Shown here in pieces: positions 9,001 through 14,536 of a stretch of DNA of 33,617 nt. Source of the DNA: a virus. The stretch lies in the IMG/VR virus record IMGVR_UViG_3300008738_000011, positions 1 to 33,617 of that record, one strand, 5' to 3'. Both the position numbers and the translations under genes were made by a program. Every line of letters begins with the position of its first letter. Within the stretch, counting starts at the first letter, position 1. Below the pieces are notes generated by a model that saw only the letters and a program-made list of their open reading frames with translations, ran no database searches and was not told where the DNA came from.

Positions 9001-11006
9001 CTAGTTAAAATAGCTTCTTTTGTTTTTTCTAATAATTTTACATAATTACTTTGTTCTTTTTCTGTTAATTTAGTATCTAATCTATCTTTAATATCTTTTA
9101 CTTCTTCTTTTAATTTATTTGTTTCCTTTTCTAAAGTAGCTTCCGCTTTTTCCCTAGCTTTTTGTTCTTCAAATAAAGATAATTGATCTCCAGTTTTATC
9201 TTTACTTTCTAAAGATTCTTTAAGAAATTCCGCAGTAATATCATCTAATTGAGTTTCTTTAAAATTTTTATCAGTATCTTCAAGAGGCGTAGGGTCTTCA
9301 AGTTTTTCTAACAATCTTTCAGAAAGAGCTAATTTTTCGTTAAGATCTCTAGCCTCAGCTCCCTCTTTTAATTGATTATGAAAAGCTGGGTCATCTAAAT
9401 CACTTAATGTAGTTTCTTTAACTTTATCTATTCGTTCATCTAAATCAATAATTGCTTGTTCTGTTTTACTTGGTTTAAATGGTAGTTTAGCTGCTTCAGT
9501 AACAGCACTACCAGCGTACATGGTAGCAATGCCTCCAGGAGTTCCAAATGCTTCTGCAAGCGCATCATACCCAATAGCAATAGGATCAGTAATTTTTCCT
9601 TCTAATGCCATTTGTTCTGAAGCTGCAGTACTAGCGCCCGAAATAGCTTCTCCACCTAAAGAACCGGGTATTTTAAGAGTAACTAATCCTGCTATTCTAG
9701 CAGTCGTGGACTTAGATGCTGTATCTATAATACGATTAATCCATGGAATTCTCTTTGTAAGTAGTCCTACAGCAGCCATATCACCAAATTTTTCAGCAAC
9801 AGTACCAATGGCAGACCACATTTTAATTCTTGAAGCCTCTTCCATGGTAGGCTCTTTACCGTACTTAGTTCTAAATTCTTCTATAGCTGCACGACCTCTA
9901 CCTTTAGCTAAATCAGCTAAAATCATCGTCTGAGCAAAAGGTCCACCAATTGTAAAAGCAACCATCCAAGGAGTACTATCGATACCTTGAGATAATAAAG
10001 CACCTGTATAGTTAGTAGCCGCATGCCACATAGCAGCCCAATTACCTTCATTTTCTGCAATAACTTGATAAGCTTCTCTAACTACAGCTTGATCTCGCAT
10101 GTTATATGGTAATTTTTCTTTAATACCAGCTGCAATTTTACTAAATTTATCAAAACTTTCTTTAGATTCTATTGCGGCTGCATCTAACTGCTGAAGAATT
10201 GCAAATTTTGGATTATCTGAAGAAAGGATACCAGTACGATATTGGTCAATTTCTTTTTGAGTTATTGCATCTTTAGCAGGTACTTTAGCTTTATCTAGTA
10301 GATCTTGAGTTTCTTTTCCTCTAATTCCTAATCTTAAACGATCTTTTAATTTACTATCATCTTTAGCAAATTCCCTCTGTTTTAATAATTGATTATATGA
10401 ACTTACTTTCTCTGGTAAAGTAGTCCCTCCTAAAGCCGCAATACTTCCTTGTAAACCAATATCTACAACACTTCTAGCAATACCAGTAGCTTTTCGAGCG
10501 ACAAAACCCTCTGGAGCATCTTGTCGTATCCCTTGTATATCAGCATCAGACCATGCAGAAAAAGTTCTAGCATCATATTCAGATAAGCCAGGAATAGTTC
10601 TACCATCTAATGTAGTTACGGTGTATGTACCGTCTTCATGTTTACGTAATCGTCCTTCATTGCGGACTTCAACAACCGGAGAGGGTTCTGCACGAGTTAA
10701 CCCAGGAGTAAAGGCAGCTGCTGCTCTTTCTCTGAGTCCTATTTCTATTCTATTTCTATGCTCTTCTTCTATTCTTTTTTTATTAAGAATACTTTTAGCA
10801 GCTTGTTTTTTAGCCTCAATAGTAGCAGCTTTTTTATTTAATAAAAGACTATCAAATTTATCATTAAAATTGCCAAGAGGATCTAAAACTGAGGGGGATT
10901 CAACGGGGGAAGTAGCTAAAATACTATCAGTTTGAACTTGCTCAGACGACAGTAGATTTGCTATTTCATTTAAATCTCTAGCTAAAGTATCTTTAGAGGA
11001 AGCCAT
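1..11006 (-). CDS. Giant N4-type virion-associated RNA polymerase, multidomain (C-terminus cut by window edge)
   Basis: The frame is open from ATG 11006 to the left edge: 3668 complete codons and no stop. Single-subunit RNA polymerase motifs are visible. Motif A is DGISNG (D2747), motif B is R2864-x3-K2868-x7-Y2876-G, motif C is LHDAIMG (D3144), and a T/DxxGR-like site has R2599 in VDRYYV. From memory, N4 mini-vRNAP uses R424, D559, R666/K670/Y678 and D951; the A-to-C distance is 397 here and 392 there. In N4 such an enzyme is packaged, ejected with the DNA and transcribes early genes. Other visible parts are a helical, partly hydrophobic N-terminus (about 1-470), charged coiled-coil-like stretches (about 480-800), a Lys-rich patch (about 1030-1140) and the domains listed separately. 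It is last in the late operon, 32 bp after the 822-aa gene. No Shine-Dalgarno is visible; ATG 11010 hits a stop within six codons, so 11006 is the start. Polymerase identity is fairly sure; other domain calls are weaker. Confidence 0.87.
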   Translation of the reverse strand, partial: MASSKDTLARDLNEIANLLSSEQVQTDSILATSPVESPSVLDPLGNFNDKFDSLLLNKKAATIEAKKQAAKSILNKKRIEEEHRNRIEIGLRERAAAAFTPGLTRAEPSPVVEVRNEGRLRKHEDGTYTVTTLDGRTIPGLSEYDARTFSAWSDADIQGIRQDAPEGFVARKATGIARSVVDIGLQGSIAALGGTTLPEKVSSYNQLLKQREFAKDDSKLKDRLRLGIRGKETQDLLDKAKVPAKDAITQKEIDQYRTGILSSDNPKFAILQQLDAAAIESKESFDKFSKIAAGIKEKLPYNMRDQAVVREAYQVIAENEGNWAAMWHAATNYTGALLSQGIDSTPWMVAFTIGGPFAQTMILADLAKGRGRAAIEEFRTKYGKEPTMEEASRIKMWSAIGTVAEKFGDMAAVGLLTKRIPWINRIIDTASKSTTARIAGLVTLKIPGSLGGEAISGASTAASEQMALEGKITDPIAIGYDALAEAFGTPGGIATMYAGSAVTEAAKLPFKPSKTEQAIIDLDERIDKVKETTLSDLDDPAFHNQLKEGAEARDLNEKLALSERLLEKLEDPTPLEDTDKNFKETQLDDITAEFLKESLESKDKTGDQLSLFEEQKAREKAEATLEKETNKLKEEVKDIKDRLDTKLTEKEQSNYVKLLEKTKEAILTREKKQKTLKTKEGKEARIKEIDEEIDKIRNTPGFTGRKVKRLLDEKDTLQKELDPFITRVKRVFKTQPTKQQDELSYEPIEDKEFKDFIKSIDLKKITNPDTDPAEISEVIDRIAQLQKTRELSSFQEETLTRITDRILGTQPRSEEGTLGSIRNVTTKSETLLRKALETAKKDKNEADEALITAELDRRAEKKKLEELDKAEGKTGKTLQEVHTDIEEGVSTRWTGINTYYDRIVEIVAAAKDAVLDRAAVSNQLGRMKTHVDNLRKKRDKFQSAFKKGPRADGKIYVIRGTVGDNREMTYTEEVMTREEYLAERKNGKYVNAIITKGTKGFNYNSAKLIEKVEAEVAYGEKFLEVLTAFEGTSYERAEASLRLKREELRKKKEQLSKSKFKKKKALILDKETRDKIDSKTDDELRTYIKEQTNQLKKDKASKDKTKILQTEALISHASLQWNKRQQDKKKKGKKGKKKDSIIWKNIVGGVVRIIDDWKEAKKFAKENPDISVYTLRVNKGDTLPLGSNPKGLTSDKHFGNPWSADFFKGTPFNTKGDTQAAVKKYEDWLNLKDVYHKDISEKERKKLDDRRDWILEQIDGNLFDTRDLIYFKNTRLKSSDRSHADVLANRIAEKKSKSKEQDQSIPEDNQKLLEKIVELRWKRNKTNQDKKYLEKLLKARKERKFSLAFQMPIILKFLVEKFNPKAEKHIPKEQAKAQIATQFIGTGVEGSSSRLYEQMYEAEGLANTGEYTADDVVFVASNGRRAGAVNPVIFGEDESGEDDKLLDVYENLAKAMEAGASIVMDTKEHLSKTGYNIGEEALAKYLTRKGWKRVTAHEGLLPGVGMWTQETAEEKQESALTEEIKEELKKITLDNALGYLQDIQEILEKFNEQDSIPVSFRGIEFDQKRVAANIYDYIVEEVQLQFKNLYTNELTKPSMSYQTLVDELQNMQDNLFDITENYAAYIYYSEKWRRYYGLLSQNFSKNQKQEYLKSIGKTELSQLTKEERAKYNQISQYSVQIPKSPTGVFSRTIDLALEAEESPSKRLPDPRTDLQKSQEVLTKGIVERFGDVWTAIDWLIEHSLNKRTRYIAAFVKRTLPKKQEVTGFPIYFHNQFLTPGMGAYGTARSGTVETISYEEIDETGEIIYKTETVRTGTEINLAIGGLTERTLLHELIHAAVGHNFRKPVSTRQKAAVNQLEHIAEALRSILDKHAKGELTPIPEKISPTLIFYLNYAAGRTRVSNNKYIISSISTVEEIITVALSDPDIQDILKAMPPLGKVETSLWSEFVQGIRNLLGIPKKETTLLDQIVQASEVLMADEIDFVEDTAPINSLKEAVTRFKDILHDDGLIKDIDWKNNFNEVASLNKLARALGVLTEEDLDIVSPMDTVTIIDPETEEMTQVPSGKFAKMLGAVHKTLLKLDKSKEESTVFTNFIDQLQDRVKSIISLEELEKRKENFITGKEAGIHSNLEHYFGILGKFFYDLISTNTLQKGKTKTLGSNKDLEILKGINTLPVEAFVDEIELEYALVDLGIEKASAKELVKEYSRFERKYNLIYKDATDPQGNTAINHPLRILYASYPELKNEIDIPPQMKFAMMVGTLNWINQNPTNIRFRTGFDRELFMYGGHATLSIDEKAQLKPIGHDYNGAANSIGENINSLLRLFPGTDDAVAADVYHKNLIPALGMLALQVEHGPTSNSPTSLTTAKVRGIGKLKSSKIDQIWGDNKEDKPRFIIEQTKWQFKKINKEGRIREHGESYKHIKINLENKENEKDIPFKLPENLTNAHKDLTDTLKIELKGDTSKPAQKPFKEVVTRVKGFLGGVPLTVDNMLRKLHNVSWTNTEAFRIANVLDQAGFRDVLYGLADVQHIDDDTNLIRKESLETSNADKINAIDGLLAAYNDPEGNLLKEFYFKYELQNQHRIMQKSSGTVNPQGSGVDRYYVRPTNGSVKYTKKKLWKFKLAVVASFGFKIDKNNLEAALAAYDVLMENQDVLDAVNAIQSIKNTRLYDSSLSRDDRGPVEELAKLLPIIHNSNIIGQPDHGSSILQGLQGLAEGISLKSDIDERGSAFIVPTLKTSFSSDIILEIDGISNGFAQNVFQFPMYGDDNEKRRNQTGTTIGAIDSYDPYQTDAYEDLGTAAEKDAANSDTAEKFYKENNFGLQNKKWIYKPFGTFNKNGRFDHDKYNRINEALTRQYKPLAEGNTRKLLKYPFLIFMYGGGPSSIADGVASEIEAELYVSLEMLQREYNEQKGVTAQGKFIENAVQPFLTDLVTLEVVTLKDAKAIQGKIQSNTSKEVEFSTKGTDAIASVLLPRLNKALTSMLGGTQKAREAAVQAGELLHAVFLTHYNAAYDEMITIKENGRTILNKDGTPAKRPGLTEQEIEDLIELQLLEFFPQYKGPLMQEDGAFIDLTKRIRADIKNDAGRVTIDFNKVTNPDAKATATSKGIQFVEPGVSALIRMIINIDSSILTQTLANHPDVLPLHDAIMGSPDILEEASTDYNNLYLSINREFSVLNTIYERLEEVIQNTKLKDKQEGTNLMGAIEEWTLDNAFVNKNKKDKKKSFNKLVLDIKNNRNEILEAREAVEKEIEKAAQAGGGVFSQQLYMPKPDDALEDGLEEIEDKDSPASYSPILDPAIEHYLGDVPKPVNLDKSSLLTDEQVENIADSFRKDLNKNPKANEALGTVKDRKKVNPVKVLTGDLTKDNVMSLFKDMVNASSNYYASDADQNDHTAELESIISKIADKMTSATSIEFLQEEVDSITEGEFAPLANRLTVSLSTKPPKGLNAQSPQEVYVHETVHALVTAALAKSPLLKRRIEKLYQQTKKETSERGGYRRIFLQSIPGGRKATLTEHKIAKKQYDYIFNNPENEQWRLDEFLAFAVTNKNFVQYLSGTTSKIHLQYRKEEKLFNRALDVFTYFIEIATDIALRLFGERGGFGASSKTEMLAVLEKLLDIQGKHRNALQILQDKVAQTFDAGDTFLRTFAERKALDIMEEDPTTNKFKEAIRI
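357..690 (-). other. Zincin-like metallopeptidase module 2 (C-terminal side of the polymerase)
   Basis: H3456-E3457-T-V-H3460 lies in a predicted helix (VYVHETVHALV). About 75 residues later comes D3535-E3536-F-L-A-F-A-V-T-N, a typical third-ligand helix. HExxH plus a downstream Glu helix is the gluzincin pattern, and an E-x-x-A-x-x-x-x-N helix of this kind is common in phage polyvalent-protein zincins. All expected ligands are present, so it may be active. Possible roles are self-processing of the giant protein or cutting a host protein after ejection; both are inference. Confidence 0.6.
1400..3330 (-). other. Single-subunit RNA polymerase catalytic core within the giant protein
   Basis: This is roughly residues 2560-3200. 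In order: R2599 in the T/DxxGR-like site; motif A with D2747 (DGISNG, compare T7 D537 in DGSCSG); motif B with R2864, K2868 and Y2876 followed by Gly, spaced exactly as in T7 (R627, K631, Y639); and motif C with H3143-D3144 (compare T7 HDSFG, D812). The two Asp would bind the catalytic metals and K/Y of motif B would contact the nucleotide. The B-to-C distance (276) is close to N4 (281, from memory) and far from T7 (181), so this is the N4 branch. Confidence 0.88.
5200..5640 (-). other. Zincin-like metallopeptidase module 1 (N-terminal side of the polymerase)
   Basis: H1833-E1834-L-I-H1837 is followed by AAVGH. About 80 residues later E1916-E1917 begins EEIITVALSDPDIQ, which matches the third-ligand helix style of the second zincin module. 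This gives the same arrangement, HExxH then a Glu helix ending in a polar S/T-(N/D) step, twice in one protein. Motif and spacing support a zinc peptidase fold. Substrate and activity are unknown. Confidence 0.55.
6490..6890 (-). other. Conserved Rossmann-like segment starting FIGTG in the giant protein
   Basis: Residues about 1373-1505. A glycine-rich turn (F1383-I-G-T-G, then GSSSRLY) is followed by a strand-helix pattern: ANTGEYTADDVVFVASNG, then AMEAGASIVMD, YNIGEEALAKYL, and an end near GVGMWT. I recall similar segments in other phage polyvalent proteins. The Gly turn and alternating strands suggest a Rossmann-like nucleotide-binding fold (inference). It follows the DUF4326-like segment after about 85 residues of Lys-rich linker. 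Confidence 0.35.
7130..7590 (-). other. DUF4326-like segment in the giant protein
   Basis: Residues about 1139-1290. The order of features resembles DUF4326: a beta-rich start, FGNPW (G1199-W1202), an alternating helix ending YEDWL, a helix with RRDWILEQI, and a final SHADVLAN helix. The Cys/His-rich patch usual before the last helix (CWCxPxxCHGDVL-like) is missing its Cys residues. The family's biochemical role is not firmly established as far as I know. The match is by eye. Confidence 0.45.
7880..7898. repeat. Perfect GC-rich hairpin, 8-bp stem and 3-nt loop, inside the polymerase gene
   Basis: GCCGAAGC, loop GAA on the plus strand (TTC on the minus strand), then GCTTCGGC. Its centre contains GCGAAGC, known as an unusually stable single-stranded DNA mini-hairpin. 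The surrounding gene is strongly AT-rich and this patch uses GC-rich codons unlike its neighbours. It encodes about R-A-E-A-S-L-R. N4 vRNAP promoters are short hairpins with 3-nt loops, so a promoter or structural role is possible but unproven. Confidence 0.6.
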
Positions 11007-11038
11007 TCATTTTTATTTTTAAGAAGGTTTAATAGAAA

Positions 11039-13507
11039 TTATCTAAGTGCTTCCTCAGCAAATCGCTTATACGCTTCTGAAAAAGCTATATCTCCTTCTT
11101 TGCCTGGAGGAAAAGTATCCCTTCGAGGAACTGGACCAGAAACAGAGGTAGATCTTTTAAATACACTATCTAAAAAATCCATCCCAGGATCATTTTTAAC
11201 TTTCTCATCAGCTTTCTTATTTTTCTCACCAGCTTTCTTATTTAAAACCATATCAAAATCAACAACGCTATTTCCATCTGCACTAATTCTTTTACCATCT
11301 TTTTTTAATATGTTATTAAGATCTTCTCTAAAAGTATTAAGTGCTTTTTTACTCAACTTACTAGTTGGCTTTTCAGGTATATGCTGTAGAATACCTTCTA
11401 TTATCTGATAGCCTTTATATTTACTCATATCCGTATTTTGACCATCAGTTACTTCAGGCCAGTAGTAAACATTAGACACCTTATCTTTTCCACCAAATTC
11501 CCACTCTACATTGGTAGTAGTCATTAATTCATGCATTGCGATTTTTAAAACACGCTGTCCATCGGCATCTAACTTACCTCCAAACATAGAATCTACTTTT
11601 TTGTATGTATCTTTAATTGATTGTTCTAGTTTTTGAGGGTCAGTTAACTTTATTCCGAAATTTGTTTTATCCCCAATTCTAGCCATAATTCGATCCTTAG
11701 TATTTTGGAATCGATTACGCCCCTGCTCTATTACTTTCTTTGTGTTTTCTTGTTCTATTCCAAGCTGTCCTTTAAATGTTTCATCCTTTATTTGTTTAGC
11801 TTGTCTAGTTCCTTCAGCAGCAAGATCAAAGAAATAATTCATATCTGGAGTTCTGTTCATACGATTCAATCGCATACTATTTCGTGATTTTTCGTCAACA
11901 TATTTAAACTGTCTTCTTAGTATGTCATCAAGATAGTTCTGAAATTCAAGTTTATTACTTGCTGTATAATCTTTAGGCTGAATTTTTGTAGTATCTCCTC
12001 CATAACCTAACATTGTAGCAAATTCTTCCATAACACCTTGCGGCCATAAAGTTTCTAGAACTCGTTTTTGATAAAGACCTAGCCTCATCATTTCTTTTTC
12101 TGGAACTGGTTCATCCTGTCCTTTTAATGTTCGAATTCCAGAATCTAAAATATTCTGCATATCTTGTGGACTTTTAGCATTCTCTATATCCCGTATTAGT
12201 TCACTAACTTGTTGTGTATGCCTTCTTGCTAATTTTTGTTCAGGTGTTCTAGCTTCTCGCATAGCTTCTTGAGCAAATTGCTCTCTATATTCAGATTCAG
12301 ACCAAATTCTATTTACATGTGCATCTTGTTCATCACCAGTAGCATTTGGCCAAAGTTTTTTAACTTGAGCACGTATTTTATTTTTAAATCTAGATTGAGC
12401 TTTAAGAGAAAGACCTCCTTTTTTAAATGTACCATCAGGTTTTAAAACACCAGCATCTTCATACATTTTTGTTAATGCGGTATCACTATAAAGAGTTACA
12501 TCTCGATCTTCATTTACCATACGTGAGTATTCTTCCTTTAATAATGTATTATCAACACGATTTCGTTTATTTTTTTCGATTGTGTCACGTAGGTATTTTT
12601 CTTTACTGATATTATCAGGCTTAGTAGAAAGAACATTTAATTGCCTAGAAACTATACTATGATTTTTTAATACTCTTTCGCTCTCTTTCAACTGCATTTC
12701 AGCTATTTTTAAAGTAGCTGCACTTCTAGCCAAATCATTTTTTAATTTTTGAGCTTCTTGAGGGGCATTTGTTAATGCAAGATTATATTTCCGTAAAGCT
12801 TCTTTATGTGCTAATTTAGAATTTTCAAATACCTGTTTAGCATTAGCATCCTGTATTGCCCACAATCCTTGCTCATGTTTAAATCTTTGAACAGATTGTT
12901 GAGAATTATTTTCAGCAATATTAATATTATTTCGAATTTCATCTAATTGTAAATCCGTTTTCTCTATTTCTCTTTCTTTAGCTTGTATATTTAATGGAGA
13001 TATTTGTTCTGCTTCTTCAGTTTTTATTTTTTGTTCTCGTATTTTATAAGGATCTATTTCTATAGCAGTATCTAAAGTGTGCCGTTTTTCATCAATATCT
13101 AGTTCCTTTGCTGATAATTCTAAAGGATCCATCTTTAAATCTTGTTTTAATTGTCGTTCAGCTTGCGCGTGTTGATCCGCAGATAGTAATTGTGCTCTTG
13201 CTTCTTCTTGTACTTTAAAATCTTGAAGCTGTGCATCTGTTACAGCTTTATTAACTCTATCTAAATTTAACCATCCACTTTCAGCATCAGACACCATTTG
13301 ATTACGTGTTGCATCATCAGGAGCAGCATTTAGATCTGCAATAAATTGATCTGTCTCAAATTTTCTCTTTGCTTCTGCAGCATCAATTACATTAGTCCCT
13401 AATCCTTCAACTGCTTTACCTAATAGATTTCCTGCTCTTTGCTGCGCAAGTAATTCATCACCAAAATCTGGAGCTGATACATTTTTCCACGTAATAGGTG
13501 TAGCCAT
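11039..13507 (-). CDS. Large internal virion (ejection-type) protein, 822 aa
   Basis: The protein is highly charged and almost entirely helical. It starts MATPITWKNVSAPDFGD, followed by AQQRAGNLLGKAVEGLG, an N-terminus of the type seen in large internal or structural proteins of podophages. Residues about 90-300 are long Glu/Lys/Gln-rich coiled-coil-like stretches. The C-terminal part is mixed and ends in EAYKRFAEEALR. There is no signal peptide or membrane segment. It follows the 161-aa gene after 11 bp with a good ribosome site (AAGGAGAA) and lies directly upstream of the giant polymerase gene. N4 carries virion proteins just before vRNAP in the same way. A core or ejection role is inferred from position and composition; no enzymatic motif is seen. 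Confidence 0.7.
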   Translation of the reverse strand: MATPITWKNVSAPDFGDELLAQQRAGNLLGKAVEGLGTNVIDAAEAKRKFETDQFIADLNAAPDDATRNQMVSDAESGWLNLDRVNKAVTDAQLQDFKVQEEARAQLLSADQHAQAERQLKQDLKMDPLELSAKELDIDEKRHTLDTAIEIDPYKIREQKIKTEEAEQISPLNIQAKEREIEKTDLQLDEIRNNINIAENNSQQSVQRFKHEQGLWAIQDANAKQVFENSKLAHKEALRKYNLALTNAPQEAQKLKNDLARSAATLKIAEMQLKESERVLKNHSIVSRQLNVLSTKPDNISKEKYLRDTIEKNKRNRVDNTLLKEEYSRMVNEDRDVTLYSDTALTKMYEDAGVLKPDGTFKKGGLSLKAQSRFKNKIRAQVKKLWPNATGDEQDAHVNRIWSESEYREQFAQEAMREARTPEQKLARRHTQQVSELIRDIENAKSPQDMQNILDSGIRTLKGQDEPVPEKEMMRLGLYQKRVLETLWPQGVMEEFATMLGYGGDTTKIQPKDYTASNKLEFQNYLDDILRRQFKYVDEKSRNSMRLNRMNRTPDMNYFFDLAAEGTRQAKQIKDETFKGQLGIEQENTKKVIEQGRNRFQNTKDRIMARIGDKTNFGIKLTDPQKLEQSIKDTYKKVDSMFGGKLDADGQRVLKIAMHELMTTTNVEWEFGGKDKVSNVYYWPEVTDGQNTDMSKYKGYQIIEGILQHIPEKPTSKLSKKALNTFREDLNNILKKDGKRISADGNSVVDFDMVLNKKAGEKNKKADEKVKNDPGMDFLDSVFKRSTSVSGPVPRRDTFPPGKEGDIAFSEAYKRFAEEALR

Positions 13508-13518
13508 TATATTCTCCT

Positions 13519-14004
13519 TTAACCTATGCGATTATATGTTAATTCTTTATCTAATTGATAACCACCAGGAGTCATAGTTTTTTGTTTGAATATATTCCTG
13601 TCTCTTATTTGATTATTTAGTAAACTTGTTTGATTTTGCATGTTTTCATTAAATGCATCTTTTTTAAAGTTTAATGAATCTTTAGCTACATCTAAACCTT
13701 TAATAGCTGCCCAACCTCTAGCTAAATTTCCTATACCACTTAAACCTTGACCAAACATCATTGCTGTAGGCATATTCCAACCAAATCCACCTTTACTTCC
13801 CCCACTAGGATCAGCTAGAACCCCAGAATTAGAACTGCCCAAAGAAGGAAACATGTTTTGCCAAAATGATAAATTATCCCCAAAAGGATTACTACTAGAA
13901 CCATAATCTCGAGGATTAGGATCAGTAGACCAATTATATGCTCCTGAAGTTCCTTTTAACCAACTATCAAACTGATGACCTTCATCTCCATTTATATGCG
14001 GCAT
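13519..14004 (-). CDS. Small virion-type protein with C-terminal helix, 161 aa
   Basis: The N-terminal half is Gly/Ser/Pro/Asn-rich and probably flexible. It is followed by a mildly hydrophobic stretch (about 80-105, PTAMMFGQGLSGIGNLA) and an amphipathic helix (about 105-140) rich in Asn and Gln. The flexible-hydrophobic-helix arrangement recalls small internal virion proteins such as T7 gp14, but I cannot claim homology. The start overlaps the stop of the preceding gene by one base (TAATG) and has GGAGGT upstream, so translation is probably coupled. It sits between the 159-aa and 822-aa genes in the late structural operon. Function is not known. Confidence 0.62.
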   Translation of the reverse strand: MPHINGDEGHQFDSWLKGTSGAYNWSTDPNPRDYGSSSNPFGDNLSFWQNMFPSLGSSNSGVLADPSGGSKGGFGWNMPTAMMFGQGLSGIGNLARGWAAIKGLDVAKDSLNFKKDAFNENMQNQTSLLNNQIRDRNIFKQKTMTPGGYQLDKELTYNRIG

Positions 14005-14483
14005 TATCTACCTCCACTAATAAAATTTTTCATTCTATTCCAAGCATCCATAACATTCTCTTTAGTCCATATATCCGGATAATTGTCATAGACACCAAAT
14101 CCTTTTCGATCCATCATTTTCTTTTGTACTGGATCATTAGGATCCCATTTATCTATAAGAGGGTTGTTTCTTCTTTTTTCCTCTTGAATCATTTCATCTC
14201 TTTTAGCTGTCCAATTTCCAGATCTATCTGTAGGAGCAGCTAATGAATAATTCTTAAAAGCAGGGTCCCAAAGATTTGGTGCATTAGGACCACCTCTATT
14301 CCATCTTTCTAATGCTTCTCTTAATTGTTGTTCTTCTAACTGTCGTGGTGATGGTCTAGGACTGCTATAGGGTATTCCTTGTCCAAAAGGAGGTGCATAG
14401 TGTTTTCTAGCCATATTACCTCTAGGCATTTGCCCAGATCTTTCAATTTCTTCCCATGTAGGTATTTCATTCCAATTTGGCAT
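14004..14483 (-). CDS. Hypothetical late-operon protein, 159 aa, Pro/Asn/Trp-rich
   Basis: I do not recognise the family. The protein is hydrophilic, with repeated Pro, Asn and Trp in a mostly disordered first half and a helical stretch around 68-82 (QLEEQQLREALERW). Another charged stretch follows and a C-terminal helix ends MKNFISGGR. There is no signal peptide or membrane segment. A strong AAGGAG site precedes the ATG. It follows a 53-bp AT-rich gap after the 927-aa gene and couples to the 161-aa gene by TAATG. Its place among virion genes suggests a minor structural role (inference). Confidence 0.6.
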   Translation of the reverse strand: MPNWNEIPTWEEIERSGQMPRGNMARKHYAPPFGQGIPYSSPRPSPRQLEEQQLREALERWNRGGPNAPNLWDPAFKNYSLAAPTDRSGNWTAKRDEMIQEEKRRNNPLIDKWDPNDPVQKKMMDRKGFGVYDNYPDIWTKENVMDAWNRMKNFISGGR

Positions 14484-14536
14484 AATTCAACTCCTTATAA
14501 TAAAACGATTTTACTCTTAATTCGTTTAATTGTCTA

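Noticed and set aside
11100-12609. Several plus-strand frames of 60-102 codons opposite the 822-aa gene
   Set aside because: They are antisense to a well-supported gene, Ser/Leu/Phe-rich as expected from the reverse of a charged helical protein, and lack ribosome sites in an operon context.
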